64,000 nucleotides of DNA. Source: Microbacterium hominis NBRC 15708 (GTDB lineage Bacteria > Actinomycetota > Actinomycetes > Actinomycetales > Microbacteriaceae). The position numbers and the translations under genes were made by a program. Shown in pieces: positions 1 through 9,242 of the stretch. Each line of letters begins with the position of its first letter. The first letter of the stretch is position 1. Under the pieces are notes generated by a model. That model was not told where the DNA came from, ran no database searches, and saw only the letters and a list, made by a program, of their open reading frames with translations. The stretch is taken from the NCBI RefSeq assembly GCF_001592125.1, contig NZ_BCWI01000020.1:1-64000 (forward strand). Reading direction: 5' to 3'.

Positions 1-1
1 G

Positions 2-733
2 CAGCCCGACGAGGACGTCCCGCACCATGACGGGGGTGCTTCATCGGATGCCGGCGTGGACACGGACGACGCACCGCACGGCGAGAGGGTCATCACCGGC
101 TCCCGCCCCTGCGCTCATGCAGACACCCGCACGCTGGCGCAGGTGCGTGCAGACGTCCTCACCGACCTGCTCCTGACCGCCACTGCCTCCACCCGAGCCA
201 CCGGTGCCGGAGTGGAAGCGGTGACGGCGCAGATTCAGGTGACGGTCCCTGCCCTGACCCTCGCCGGCGACCCGAACAGCGGCCCGGCCCTGCTCACCGG
301 GTACGGGCCCATCGACGCGGGGCTTGCCCGCCGGTTGGCAGGGCTCGCACCCGGCTGGGATCGCGTGTTCACCGACCCGACCACCGGCATCCCCGTCGCC
401 GTGGACCGGTACCGGCCGTCCGCCGAGATCCGCCGTTACCTGGCTGCACGGGATGAACGCTGCCGCACCCCCGGCTGCACCCGCCCCGCCCACCGGTGCG
501 ACCGCGACCACACCACCCCCGCCAGCCACGGCGGCCCCACAGCACCCGACAACCTCGCCCACTTGTGCCGCCGCCACCACACCGTGAAGCACCACACCGC
601 CTGGCAGGTCCGACACCTCGGCCACGGCACCCTCCAATGGACCTCACCCACCGGACGACACTACGAAGACCACCCACCCAGCCTGGTGAGATTCGTCCCC
701 GAACCCACGCCGGCCGAGCCACCACCCTTCTGA
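2..733 (+). CDS. DUF222 / HNH endonuclease-like protein, C-terminal part
   Basis: The reading frame is open from the left edge, so only the last 243 codons are visible. A GTG at 56 is an internal codon rather than a convincing start. The C-terminal half carries an HNH nuclease-type zinc module: paired cysteines in RCRTPGC, then RDHTTP, the DNLAHLC motif and CRRHH, at about bases 450-600. The upstream part matches the end of the DUF222 (13E12-type) domain usually fused to this HNH module in actinobacteria. Such proteins occur in many copies per genome, and their biological role is unsettled. The protein ends in a proline-rich tail and converges on the aldehyde dehydrogenase gene, 32 bases away. 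Confidence 0.85.
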   Translation, partial: QPDEDVPHHDGGASSDAGVDTDDAPHGERVITGSRPCAHADTRTLAQVRADVLTDLLLTATASTRATGAGVEAVTAQIQVTVPALTLAGDPNSGPALLTGYGPIDAGLARRLAGLAPGWDRVFTDPTTGIPVAVDRYRPSAEIRRYLAARDERCRTPGCTRPAHRCDRDHTTPASHGGPTAPDNLAHLCRRHHTVKHHTAWQVRHLGHGTLQWTSPTGRHYEDHPPSLVRFVPEPTPAEPPPF

Positions 734-765
734 CGCCGAGCGGGGTCCGGCCGTGTGCGTGTGCG

Positions 766-2202
766 TCAGTCCAGGCTCGCCATGACGTGCTTGATGCGGG
801 TGTAGTCCTCGAAGCCGTAGACGGAGAGGTCCTTGCCGTACCCGGAGTGCTTGAAGCCGCCGTGCGGCATATCGGAGACGAAGGGGATGTGCGCGTTGAT
901 CCACACGCAGCCGAAGTCGAGGTCGCGCGAGAACCGCAGCGCTCGGGCGTGCTCGCGGGTCCAGACCGACGCCGCGAGGGCGTACGGCACCCCGTTCGCC
1001 AGCGCGAGCGCGTCCTCCTCCGACGTGAACGGCTGCACCGTGAGCACCGGGCCGAAGATCTCCTGCTGCACCACCTCGTCGTCCTGGCGCACACCCGTGA
1101 CGATCGTCGCCTCGAAGAAGCAGCCCGTCTCGCCCTGCCGGCGTCCGCCGATCGCGATCGACGCGTGCGACGGCAGCCGGTCGACGAACCCCTGCACGCG
1201 CGCGAGCTGGTCGGGGTTGTTCACCGGGCCGAAGAACGCGTCGGGGTCGTCCGGCGCGCCGGCTCTCGCGTGGTCGCGCGTGTGGGCGACGAGCCTCGCG
1301 ACCAGGTCGTCGTGCACCGCGGCATCCACGAGCACGCGGGTCGCGGCGGTGCAGTCCTGTCCCGCATTGAAGAACGCGGCCTCCACGATGCCGCGCGCCG
1401 CGCGATCCAGGTCGGCGTCGGCGAACACCAGCGCCGGCGCCTTGCCGCCGAGCTCGAGGTGCACGCGCTTGAGGTCCTGCGCGGCCGACGCGGCCACCTG
1501 CATCCCGGCGCGCACCGAGCCGGTGATCGCGACGAGCTGCGGCGTCGGATGCTCGACCAGCATCCGGCCGGTCTCCCGGTCGCCGAGCACGACGTTGAAG
1601 ACACCCGCGGGAAGGATCCCGGCGGCGAGCTCCGCGAGGCGCACCGTCGTCTGCGGCGTCGTCTCGCTCGGCTTCAGCACGACGGTGTTGCCCGCCGCGA
1701 GGGCCGGACCGATCTTCCACACCGCCATGTTCAGGGGATAGTTCCACGGCGTCACCTGCGCGACCACACCGATCGGCTCGCGGCGCACATAGGAGGTGAA
1801 CCCCTCCGCGTACTCGGCCGCCGCCCGCCCGTCGAGGTCGCGGGCGGCGCCCGCGAAGAAGCGCAGCTGGTCGATCGACTGGACGATCTCGTCGGCCACG
1901 AGGCTCGCCCGGGGCTTGCCGGTGTCCTGCGACTCCAGATCGGCGAACTCCTCCGCGTGCGCCTCGAGCGCATCCGCGAGACGGAACAGCAGCAGCTGGC
2001 GCTGGGCGGGCGTCGTCCGCTTCCACGTCTCGAAGGCGCGGGATGCCGCCGCGAACGCGGCATCCACCTCGTCCGCCGTCGAGATCGGCGCGTGCGCGTA
2101 CACCTCGCCGGTCACCGGGCTCACGAGCGGCAGGGCCGCGCCGGCCGAGGCGACCGGCACGCCGTCGACGACGTTGCGGAGCACGGTCGTCGACGGCGTC
2201 AC
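766..2202 (-). CDS. NAD-dependent aldehyde dehydrogenase, gamma-aminobutyraldehyde dehydrogenase type
   Basis: A 478-residue cytosolic aldehyde dehydrogenase of normal length. The GTG at 2202 forms a GTGA overlap with the stop of the upstream aminotransferase, which fixes the start. Visible signatures are TPWNYP with Asn154, ELGGKAP with general base Glu250, NAGQDC with catalytic Cys284, and EIFGPV. The C-terminal SGYGKDLSVYGFEDYTRIKH stretch resembles PatD/PuuC-type enzymes that oxidise 4-aminobutanal or 3-aminopropanal to the amino acid. As last gene of the mmsA-aminotransferase-ALDH operon it would make beta-alanine or GABA, which the neighbouring aminotransferase then deaminates. Exact substrate specificity is inferred; betaine aldehyde or other amino-aldehydes are possible. 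Confidence 0.9.
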   Translation of the reverse strand: MTPSTTVLRNVVDGVPVASAGAALPLVSPVTGEVYAHAPISTADEVDAAFAAASRAFETWKRTTPAQRQLLLFRLADALEAHAEEFADLESQDTGKPRASLVADEIVQSIDQLRFFAGAARDLDGRAAAEYAEGFTSYVRREPIGVVAQVTPWNYPLNMAVWKIGPALAAGNTVVLKPSETTPQTTVRLAELAAGILPAGVFNVVLGDRETGRMLVEHPTPQLVAITGSVRAGMQVAASAAQDLKRVHLELGGKAPALVFADADLDRAARGIVEAAFFNAGQDCTAATRVLVDAAVHDDLVARLVAHTRDHARAGAPDDPDAFFGPVNNPDQLARVQGFVDRLPSHASIAIGGRRQGETGCFFEATIVTGVRQDDEVVQQEIFGPVLTVQPFTSEEDALALANGVPYALAASVWTREHARALRFSRDLDFGCVWINAHIPFVSDMPHGGFKHSGYGKDLSVYGFEDYTRIKHVMASLD

Positions 2203-3566
2203 GATGCCACCTCGGCATCGGTGACCTCGAGCGCGCGGTCGATGATGTCGAGGCCCCGCACGAGGTCGTCCTCCGACACGATCAAGGGCGGCGCCACGTG
2301 CACGCGGTTGAAGTGCGTGAACGGCCAGAGCCCCGCCTTCTTGCACGCCGCGGCGAACGCGGCCATCGGGGCGGCATCCGCTCCCGCCGCGTTGAACGGA
2401 ACCAGCGGCGCGCGCGTCTGCCGGTCGCGCACCAGCTCGATCGCCCAGAACAGGCCGAGTCCGCGCACCTCGCCGACCGACGGATGCCGCGCGGCCATCT
2501 GCTCCAGTCGCGGACGCACGACACGCTCGCCGAGGTCGCGGACGCGCTCCAGGATGCCGTCGCGACGGAACACCTCGAAGGTCGCGATCCCCGGGGCGCA
2601 CGCCAGCGGGTGTCCCGAGTAGGTGAGCCCGCCGGGGAACGACACGGTGTCGAAGTGCGCCGCGATGCGGTCGGAGACGACGACGCCGCCCAGCGGCACG
2701 TAGCCCGAGTTGACGCCCTTCGCGAAGGTGATGAGGTCGGGCACGACGTCGAAGTTCTCGAAGCCCCACCAGGTGCCCAGCCGTCCGAAGCCGACCATGA
2801 CCTCGTCGGCGATGTACACGATGCCGTAGCGGTCGCACAGCTCGCGGACGCCCGGCAGATACCCGGGCGGCGGGATGAGCACACCGTTGGTGCCGACGAC
2901 GGACTCGATGATGATCGCGCCGATCGTCGAGGCGCCCTCCAGGATGATCGTCTGCTCGAGATGCGCGAGCGCCCGCTCGGCCTCCTGCTCCGGGGAGTCC
3001 GCGTGGAACGGCGACCGGTAGGCGTACGGACCGAAGAAGTGCACGACGGACGCGTCGGCCGGCTCGTTCGCCCACCGGCGCGGGTCGCCCGTCAGCGTGA
3101 TGGCCGTCGACGTGTTGCCGTGGTAGCTGCGGTACATCGCGAGCACCTTGCGCTTGCCGGTGACCAGGCGCGCCATCCGGACCGCGTTCTCATTGGCATC
3201 CGCCCCGCCGTTGGTGAAGAACACCTTCGAGAAGCCGTCGGGGGAGATCTCGCTGATCCGCCGCGCCAGCTCGCCGCGCGTGTCGTTCGCCATCGACGGC
3301 TGGATCGTCGCCAGGCGCCCGGCCTGCTCCTGGATGGCCGCGACGAGGTCGGGGTGCTGGTGGCCGAGGTTGAGGTTCACCAGCTGCGACGAGAAGTCGA
3401 GGTAGCTGCGTCCGGCGTAGTCCCAGAACGTCGCACCCGCGCCGCCCGCGACCGGCAGCGGGTCGATCAGGGCCTGCGCGCTCCAGGAGTGGAAGACGTG
3501 GCGGCGGTCGTCGCCGCGGACGGCCGCGTCGGCGGCGGGGTCGGCGTCGGGGGCGATGGTGCTCAT
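2199..3566 (-). CDS. Class III PLP-dependent aminotransferase (omega-amino acid type)
   Basis: A 455-residue fold-type I aminotransferase. The ATG at 3566 has AAGGAG five bases upstream. The PLP site is complete: NGGADANENA, YHGNTS, IADEVMVGFGR with Asp254, and the Schiff-base lysine Lys283 in FAKGVNSGY. Class III enzymes move an amino group from the terminal carbon of beta-alanine, GABA, taurine or related amines to pyruvate or 2-oxoglutarate. Placed between an MMSDH and an amino-aldehyde dehydrogenase, beta-alanine to malonic semialdehyde is the most economical role. It starts 25 bases after mmsA and overlaps the next gene by four bases, so all three are probably one transcript. GABA or taurine transaminase remain alternatives. 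Confidence 0.9.
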   Translation of the reverse strand: MSTIAPDADPAADAAVRGDDRRHVFHSWSAQALIDPLPVAGGAGATFWDYAGRSYLDFSSQLVNLNLGHQHPDLVAAIQEQAGRLATIQPSMANDTRGELARRISEISPDGFSKVFFTNGGADANENAVRMARLVTGKRKVLAMYRSYHGNTSTAITLTGDPRRWANEPADASVVHFFGPYAYRSPFHADSPEQEAERALAHLEQTIILEGASTIGAIIIESVVGTNGVLIPPPGYLPGVRELCDRYGIVYIADEVMVGFGRLGTWWGFENFDVVPDLITFAKGVNSGYVPLGGVVVSDRIAAHFDTVSFPGGLTYSGHPLACAPGIATFEVFRRDGILERVRDLGERVVRPRLEQMAARHPSVGEVRGLGLFWAIELVRDRQTRAPLVPFNAAGADAAPMAAFAAACKKAGLWPFTHFNRVHVAPPLIVSEDDLVRGLDIIDRALEVTDAEVAS

Positions 3567-3591
3567 GGTGTCTCCTTCGGATGCCGCGGGG

Positions 3592-5079
3592 TCAGTGGTT
3601 GCTGGGGAAGCCGAGGCTGATCTGGCTCTCGCTGGGGTCGGGCCAGCGGGTCGTCACGACCTTGCTCCGCGTGTAGAAGTGGATCGACTCGGGGCCGTAG
3701 ATGTGCGAGTCGCCGAACAGCGAGTTGCGCCACCCGCCGAAGGAGAACGCGCCCACCGGCACGGGGATCGGCACGTTGACGCCGACCATCCCCACCTCGA
3801 TGTCGAACTCGAACTGGCGGGCGGTGCCGCCGTCGCGCGTGAACACCGCGGTGCCGTTCGCGAAGGGGCTCGCGTTGATGAGGGCGACCGCCTCGTCGTA
3901 GGTCGCGACGCGCGCGACGGAGAGCACCGGGCCGAAGATCTCCTCGTCGTAGACCTTCATGCCGGGAGCGACCCGGTCGACGAGCGAGACGCCGATGAAG
4001 AAGCCGTCGCCCTCGAACTGCTGCGTCGTGCCGTCGACGACCACCGTCGCGCCTTCGGCGGCGGCGCCGGAGACGTACGCGGCGACCTTGTCGCGGTGCT
4101 CGCGCGTGATGAGCGGGCCCATCTCGCTCGCCGGGTCGGTGCCCGCGCCGATGGTCAGCCCGGCGATGCGCTCCGCGACCTTCTCGACCAGCGCGTCCGC
4201 CACGTCGTCGCCGACGGCGACGAGCACGGAGACGGCCATGCAGCGCTCGCCGGCCGAACCGTAGGCGGCCGACACGGCGGCGTCGGCCGCGGCATCCAGG
4301 TCGGCGTCGGGCATGACGACCATGTGGTTCTTGGCGCCGCCGAGGGCCTGCACGCGCTTGCCGTTCGCGGCGGCGCGCTCGTAGATCGAGCGTGCGATCG
4401 GCGTCGAGCCGACGAAGCTCACGGCGCGGACGGTGGGGGAGTCGAGGATCGCGTCGACGGCGACCTTGTCGCCGTGCACGACGTTGAGGACACCCGCCGG
4501 CAGGCCCGCCTCCTCGTAGAGCCGCGCGAGGAAGAGCGCGGCCGAGGGGTCCTTCTCGCTCGGCTTCAGCACCACGGTGTTGCCGCACGCGATGGCGGAT
4601 GCCGTCATCCACAGCGGAACCATCACCGGGAAGTTGAACGGGGTGATCGCGCCCACGACGCCCACCGGCTGCTTCACCGAGTGCACGTCCACGCCGCGCG
4701 AGACCTGCTCGGCGTGCTCGCCCTTCAGCAGATGGACGAGTCCCGCCGCGAACTCGACGTTCTCGATGCCGCGGCTGATCTCGCCCTTCGCGTCGGAGAG
4801 CACCTTGCCGTGCTCGGCGGTGATGATGGCGGCGAGCTCGTCCGCCCGCTCGACGAGGAGGTGGCGCAGGCGGAAGAACACGTCGGCGCGCTTGATGAGG
4901 CTCGTCGCCCGCCAGGCCGGCAGCGCGGCGGCGGCCGCCGCGATCGCGGCATCCGTCTCGGCGGTCGAGGCGAACGCGACCTCCGCCTGCACGACGCCGG
5001 TCGCCGGGTCGTAGACGGGGCCGGTGCGCTCGGCCGATCCGGTCGATCGGCCGGCGACGTGGTGACGGATGAGATCCAT
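3592..5079 (-). CDS. mmsA: CoA-acylating methylmalonate-semialdehyde dehydrogenase
   Basis: A 495-residue MMSDH, the one aldehyde dehydrogenase subgroup that releases acyl-CoA. It converts methylmalonate semialdehyde to propanoyl-CoA, or malonate semialdehyde to acetyl-CoA, with loss of CO2. Diagnostic motifs are ITPFNFPVMVPLW, LGGAKNH where other ALDHs have the Glu general base, and GSAGERCMA with catalytic Cys280. The ATG at 5079 has AGGAG six bases upstream. It is the first gene of the leftward operon and lies back to back with the PucR regulator. Propanoyl-CoA formed here could feed the methylcitrate genes 2 kb to the right; the neighbouring aminotransferase favours malonate semialdehyde as the local substrate. 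Confidence 0.93.
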   Translation of the reverse strand: MDLIRHHVAGRSTGSAERTGPVYDPATGVVQAEVAFASTAETDAAIAAAAAALPAWRATSLIKRADVFFRLRHLLVERADELAAIITAEHGKVLSDAKGEISRGIENVEFAAGLVHLLKGEHAEQVSRGVDVHSVKQPVGVVGAITPFNFPVMVPLWMTASAIACGNTVVLKPSEKDPSAALFLARLYEEAGLPAGVLNVVHGDKVAVDAILDSPTVRAVSFVGSTPIARSIYERAAANGKRVQALGGAKNHMVVMPDADLDAAADAAVSAAYGSAGERCMAVSVLVAVGDDVADALVEKVAERIAGLTIGAGTDPASEMGPLITREHRDKVAAYVSGAAAEGATVVVDGTTQQFEGDGFFIGVSLVDRVAPGMKVYDEEIFGPVLSVARVATYDEAVALINASPFANGTAVFTRDGGTARQFEFDIEVGMVGVNVPIPVPVGAFSFGGWRNSLFGDSHIYGPESIHFYTRSKVVTTRWPDPSESQISLGFPSNH

Positions 5080-5138
5080 GCGGGGCTCCTGACGAGAGGG
5101 GAGACGACGGGCGGGTACGCGGGTCGGACAGATCGACC

Positions 5139-5148
5139 GGCACGTGCC
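5139..5148. promoter_or_regulatory. Palindrome GGCACGTGCC between mmsA and pucR-type gene
   Basis: A perfect 10-bp palindrome in the 104-bp divergent region, just upstream of a -10-like TATGCT at 5154-5159 reading rightward. It could be a binding site for the PucR-type regulator. The assignment rests on position and symmetry only. Confidence 0.35.
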
Positions 5149-5183
5149 ATGCTTATGCTGACTCAGCGATGGGGGAGGCGCAG

Positions 5184-6917
5184 GTGTCTGTTCGTCACGA
5201 TGTAGACGTTTCCCGGACAGAACGTCCGACGACGGTTCTGCCGACCGTGGCGGAGGTGCTCGCCCTGGCGGTGTTCTCCGCCGGAGCGCCCGTCGTGGTC
5301 GTCGGCGGCGACGCCCTCGGCGCCGCCGTGCGATGGGTCCACGTCTCCGACAGCGCCGACGTCGCGCGGCTGCTCGAAGGCGGCGAGCTGCTGCTGTCGA
5401 CGGGCTCCGGCTGGCCGGACGACCCCGCCCTGCTCGCCGGGTTCGTGACGCAGCTGGCCCGGGTCGGCGCGGCGGGCATCGTGCTCGAGCTCGGCTCGCA
5501 CTACCGCTACGTGCCGGCGGTCCTCGCGGATGCCGCCCGCTCGGCGGGCCTCGCGCTGGTCGCCCTCCACCGCGAGGTCAAGTTCGTCACGATCACCGAG
5601 GCCGTGCACCGTCGCATCATCGCCGACCAGACGACGGCGCTGGAGGCGCGCGACGCGGTACGGACCCTGTTCACCGGGCTGGCGCTGCGCGGAGCGCCGG
5701 CCGAGTTCATCGTCGAGCAGGTCGGGCTCGCCCTCGCGGCCCCCGTCGTGCTGGAGACCGTCGCGCACGAGGTGGTGGTCGCCCACGTCGGCGGGGCGAT
5801 CGAGACGCAGACCCTCCGCGGCTGGGGGCGCCGGTCGCGTGCGGCCGCGGCGGCCCCCGACCACGAGGGGCGGGCGATCGTCGCCGTCGAAGCCCGCGGC
5901 ATCCGGTGGGGATGGCTCGTCGCGCTGCCCGGAACACCGCACCCGGCCGGACGGGAGGCCGTCCTCGAGCAGGCGGCCACGGCGCTCGCCCTGGGCCGGC
6001 TCGCCGATCCGGGGGGAGAGGAGTGGTCCCGGCTGGGGCGCCGCCGCGTCGTCGACGCGCTCGTCGACGGCCGGTTCACGAGCCTCGGGGCGGCGGCGGC
6101 CCGCCTGGACGCGGCCGGCCTGCCCCTCGCCGGCGTCGTCGCGTTCCCGCTCGTCGCGCTGGCCCCGGCCGGTCGCGAGGATGCCGTGGGTGTCGCGACC
6201 GCGGCGGACGTCGCCGCCGCCGCGCTGGGTGCGCGTGCCGTGTGCGGTTCGAGCGCGACGCTGGAGGACGGGTCGGGCCTCGTCCGCACGCCGGTGCTGC
6301 TCACCGTCCCCGCCCGCGCCGCGACCGCCGCGGACAATCGCGCCGACGCCTTCGCCGCCGCACTGGAGGAGGCGTTGCGCGTCGCCACCGCCTCCGCCGG
6401 CGCCTCTGCGACGACCCTGCCGTCGCGCCCGGCGCGGCCGCGCGTCGTGCTCGGCCCCGGTGTCGCCATCCCCTCCGTCGAGGACGAGCGGGGCATGGGC
6501 CTGCTCGTCGGTGCGCTGCGCGAGACGATCGACCTCGTCGCCGCCGACGACGGCATCCGCAGCGCGCGCCGCGACCGCGAGGGCGACGGGCGCCGCACCG
6601 TCGAGCGGCCCCTGACCCGGGTCGTCGCCGCGATGCGTGACGATCATCGCCTCGTCGCGCACGCGGACCGGATGCTCGCCCCGGTGCTGGCCGAGGCACG
6701 GGGCCGCGGCGGCGACCTGCTCGACGTGCTCGCGGCCCTGCTGGCGCACCCGTCCAACCGCACGGCGGCCGCGGAGGCGGCGCACCTGTCGCGCTCGGTC
6801 TTCTACCAGCGCATCGCCCTGCTCGAAGACCTGCTCGGCATCGACTTCGACGACGGCGAGCAGGTCGCGGCCCTACACCTCGCCGTGTTGACCCATCGGC
6901 TCCACGTTCCCCACTGA
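5184..6917 (+). CDS. PucR-family transcriptional regulator
   Basis: The GTG at 5184 is preferred because GGAGG at 5174-5178 sits five bases upstream; an in-frame ATG at 5169 would add five residues (577 versus 582). The N-terminal PucR domain (about residues 15-130) starts TVAEVLAL and contains the typical GELLLSTG segment. A long variable middle follows, and the last 70 residues form the PucR C-terminal HTH (LLDVLAALLAHPSNRTAAAE, LSRSVFYQRI). PucR proteins are effector-responsive activators of amine, amino acid and purine catabolism. Divergence from the mmsA-aminotransferase-ALDH operon strongly suggests that operon as its target, with an amine or amino acid as inducer. Confidence 0.88.
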   Translation: MSVRHDVDVSRTERPTTVLPTVAEVLALAVFSAGAPVVVVGGDALGAAVRWVHVSDSADVARLLEGGELLLSTGSGWPDDPALLAGFVTQLARVGAAGIVLELGSHYRYVPAVLADAARSAGLALVALHREVKFVTITEAVHRRIIADQTTALEARDAVRTLFTGLALRGAPAEFIVEQVGLALAAPVVLETVAHEVVVAHVGGAIETQTLRGWGRRSRAAAAAPDHEGRAIVAVEARGIRWGWLVALPGTPHPAGREAVLEQAATALALGRLADPGGEEWSRLGRRRVVDALVDGRFTSLGAAAARLDAAGLPLAGVVAFPLVALAPAGREDAVGVATAADVAAAALGARAVCGSSATLEDGSGLVRTPVLLTVPARAATAADNRADAFAAALEEALRVATASAGASATTLPSRPARPRVVLGPGVAIPSVEDERGMGLLVGALRETIDLVAADDGIRSARRDREGDGRRTVERPLTRVVAAMRDDHRLVAHADRMLAPVLAEARGRGGDLLDVLAALLAHPSNRTAAAEAAHLSRSVFYQRIALLEDLLGIDFDDGEQVAALHLAVLTHRLHVPH

Positions 6918-6938
6918 ACCGCGGCGCGCGCGACTTTC

Positions 6939-6946
6939 TGTATGCA
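6939..6946. promoter_or_regulatory. Candidate GntR operator, distal copy TGTATGCA
   Basis: A one-mismatch copy of the TGTATACA palindrome found 52 bp downstream. The two sites also share flanks (TTnTGTATrCAnT). It sits in the leader between the pucR-type gene and the GntR gene. Confidence 0.45.
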
Positions 6947-6990
6947 CTAGTAGCAGTTCGGGGTCGATGACTTCCCCTCAGAGCCACTTT

Positions 6991-6998
6991 TGTATACA
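6991..6998. promoter_or_regulatory. Candidate GntR operator, proximal copy TGTATACA
   Basis: A perfect 8-bp palindrome 24 bp before the preferred GTG start of the GntR gene. GntR/FadR-type repressors commonly bind short palindromes with this TGTA/TACA character, so autoregulation of the GntR-prpDBC operon is likely. Confidence 0.55.
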
Positions 6999-7022
6999 GT
7001 GATGGCGACGAGAGGAGTTGTC

Positions 7023-7652
7023 GTGCGCGCGAGCGATCGGGCCTACCGCACTCTCCTCGACGAGATCCAGTCCGGCGTCCTCCGCCCCGGTGCCGTGCTC
7101 GCCGAGGTGGAGCAGTCGGTGCGCCTCGGCGTGAGCCGCACGCCGCTGCGCGAGGCGCTCGGCCGGCTCGCCGCGGACGGGCTCGTCGTGCAGGCGTCGC
7201 CGCGCATGACCGTCGTCAGCGACCTCGACGCCGACGACATCCGCGAGCTGTTCGAGGTGCGCCGGGCGCTCGAAGAGACCGCCGCGCGCCTGGCGGTCCG
7301 CTCCGGGGCCACGCCGCCGTTCGCCGCGCTGGCGACCGAGTTCGCCGCCACGGATGCCGCCGCCGACCCCGACGCCTACTACGCCCTCATCGCGCGCTTC
7401 GACGACGCGCTCGATCTCGCCGTCGCCAATGACTACCTGACCGCGGCGCTGAAGACGGTCCGCACGCACCTCGTGCGCGTGCGCCGCCTCGCACGCGACA
7501 ACCCCGAGCGGCTCGCGGCGTCCGTGGCCGAGCACCGGCTCATCGCGTCGGCCATCGGGGCCGGCGACGCGGAGCTCGCCGCGCACGCCACCCACGTCCA
7601 CCTGCACAACGCGCTCGCCGCGATCCTCGCCTCGTTGGAAGGAACCCCATGA
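7023..7652 (+). CDS. GntR-family (FadR/FCD type) regulator of the prp operon
   Basis: The GTG at 7023 has GAGGAG at 7012-7017, five bases upstream; earlier in-frame TTG 6990 and ATG 7002 would run through the candidate operator. The 209-residue protein begins with a winged helix ([39 protein letters not shown]) and ends with an all-helical FCD ligand-binding domain ([20 protein letters not shown], later EHRLIASAI). The stop overlaps the prpD start (ATGA), so regulator and methylcitrate genes are co-transcribed. Likely an autoregulated repressor responding to a propionate-derived metabolite such as 2-methylcitrate; the ligand is inferred. Confidence 0.88.
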   Translation: MRASDRAYRTLLDEIQSGVLRPGAVLAEVEQSVRLGVSRTPLREALGRLAADGLVVQASPRMTVVSDLDADDIRELFEVRRALEETAARLAVRSGATPPFAALATEFAATDAAADPDAYYALIARFDDALDLAVANDYLTAALKTVRTHLVRVRRLARDNPERLAASVAEHRLIASAIGAGDAELAAHATHVHLHNALAAILASLEGTP

Positions 7653-9175
7653 CCGTCACCCACCACGTCCGTGTGCACCGCAGCGAGGAGAACCTCGCGC
7701 GCGAGGATCAGCTCGCGTTCGCGATCGCCGAGGTCGCCGCCGACCCGGTGGCCGCCCTGCCCGAGGTCGTCGAGATGATCATCAACCGCGTCATCGACAA
7801 TGCCGCGGTGGCCGCGGCATCCCTCACCCGGGGCCCCGTGACCGCCGCCCGCGCGCAGGCGCTCGACCACCCCGTGTCGCGCGGCGGACACGGCGCGACC
7901 GTGTTCGGCGAGCCCGACGACGTGCGCACCAGCCCGGAGTGGGCGGCGTGGGCCAACGGCGTCGCCGTGCGCGAGCTCGACTACCACGACACCTTCCTCG
8001 CCGCGGAGTACTCCCACCCGGGCGACAACATCCCGCCGATCCTCGCCGTCGCCCAGCACGTCGGCGCCGACGGGGCGGCGCTGGTGCGCGGCATCGCGAC
8101 CGGCTACGAGATCCAGATGGATCTGGTGCGCGCCATCAGCCTGCACCGGCACAAGATCGACCACGTCGCCCACCTCGGCCCGTCTGCGGCCGCCGGCATC
8201 GGCACGCTCCTCGGCCTCGACGCCGGCACCGTCGCGCAGGCCGTCGCGCAGGCCCTGCACACGACCACGGCCACCCGTCAGTCGCGCAAGGGCGCGATCT
8301 CCACGTGGAAGGCGCACGCCCCCGCGTTCGCGGGCAAGATGGCGGTCGAGGCCGTCGACCGCGCGATGCGCGGGCAGACCTCGCCGTCGCCCATCTACGA
8401 GGGCGAGGACGGCGTCATCGCCTGGATGCTGGACGGCACGGACGCCGCGTACGACGTGCCGCTGCCCGCCCCCGGCGAGCCCAAGCGGGCGATCCTCGAC
8501 TCCTACACGAAGGAGCACTCGGCCGAGTACCAGGCGCAGGCCTGGATCGACCTGGCCCGAAAGCTCCACGGCACCCATCCCGAGCTCGCCGACCCCGCGA
8601 ACGTCGAGAGCATCGTGCTGCACACCAGCCACCACACGCATTACGTGATCGGCTCCGGCGCGAACGACCCGCAGAAGTACGACCCGGCGGCCTCCCGCGA
8701 GACCCTCGACCACTCGATCCCGTACATCTTCGCCGTCGCCCTGCAGGACGGCGGCTGGCACCACGTCGACTCGTACCTGCCCGAGCGGGCGGCACGCGAG
8801 GACACCGTCGCGCTGTGGCACAAGATCACGACCGCCGAGGATGCCGAGTGGACCCGCCGCTACCACTCCGACGACCCCGACGAGAAGGCCTTCGGTGGAC
8901 GCGTCGAGATCCGTCTCACGGACGGTTCGACGATCGTCGACGAGATCGCGGTCGCCGACGCCCACCCGCTCGGCGCGCGCCCGTTCGCCCGCGCCGACTA
9001 CATCCGCAAGTTCCGCCTGCTCGCCGAGCCGGTGCTGGAGCCCGCCGAGATCGAGCGGTTCCTCGCCCTCGCCGAGCGACTGCCCGAGCTGACCGCCGAT
9101 GAGGTGCGGCAGCTCAACATCGTCGCCCGCGACGGCGTGCTGGCCTCGGTCCCGAGCCCGAAGGGGTTGTTCTGA
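7649..9175 (+). CDS. prpD: 2-methylcitrate dehydratase (MmgE/PrpD family)
   Basis: A 508-residue MmgE/PrpD-fold enzyme that dehydrates 2-methylcitrate to 2-methylaconitate in the methylcitrate cycle. The family core is clear: [60 protein letters not shown] and [15 protein letters not shown]. Length is normal for the actinobacterial form. It overlaps the GntR gene by four bases and is followed by prpB and prpC, which confirms the pathway. The only break in the otherwise gapless operon is a 67-base spacer after this gene, occupied by a repeat element. Confidence 0.94.
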   Translation: MTVTHHVRVHRSEENLAREDQLAFAIAEVAADPVAALPEVVEMIINRVIDNAAVAAASLTRGPVTAARAQALDHPVSRGGHGATVFGEPDDVRTSPEWAAWANGVAVRELDYHDTFLAAEYSHPGDNIPPILAVAQHVGADGAALVRGIATGYEIQMDLVRAISLHRHKIDHVAHLGPSAAAGIGTLLGLDAGTVAQAVAQALHTTTATRQSRKGAISTWKAHAPAFAGKMAVEAVDRAMRGQTSPSPIYEGEDGVIAWMLDGTDAAYDVPLPAPGEPKRAILDSYTKEHSAEYQAQAWIDLARKLHGTHPELADPANVESIVLHTSHHTHYVIGSGANDPQKYDPAASRETLDHSIPYIFAVALQDGGWHHVDSYLPERAAREDTVALWHKITTAEDAEWTRRYHSDDPDEKAFGGRVEIRLTDGSTIVDEIAVADAHPLGARPFARADYIRKFRLLAEPVLEPAEIERFLALAERLPELTADEVRQLNIVARDGVLASVPSPKGLF

Positions 9176-9180
9176 TGCTC

Positions 9181-9219
9181 CGTTTCGACTCGTCGCTCCG
9201 CTCCTCGCTCAACGACCGG
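9181..9219. repeat. REP-like intergenic element between prpD and prpB
   Basis: The 39-base block fills most of the prpD-prpB spacer. Read on the minus strand it begins GGTCGTTGAGCGAGGAGCGG and ends GCGACGAGTCGAAACG, with near-repeated gagcgag/gagcgga/gcgacgag units that can pair. From memory, closely similar GGTCGTTGAGCGAG...GTCGAAACG sequences are scattered between genes in Microbacterium and relatives. Only this copy was noticed in the window. It may stabilise or attenuate the prp mRNA. Confidence 0.5.
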
Positions 9220-9242
9220 AGTACCCAGGACGGAGCCGACTG

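Noticed and set aside
496..2622. A 708-codon rightward open frame antisense to the aldehyde dehydrogenase and aminotransferase genes
   Set aside because: Arg/His/Val-rich translation without any domain, opposite strongly supported genes; a normal by-product of high-GC codon use.
9099..9242. Earlier prpB start inside prpD
   Set aside because: Would read through the REP-like element and prpD coding bases; family N-terminus begins at 9243.
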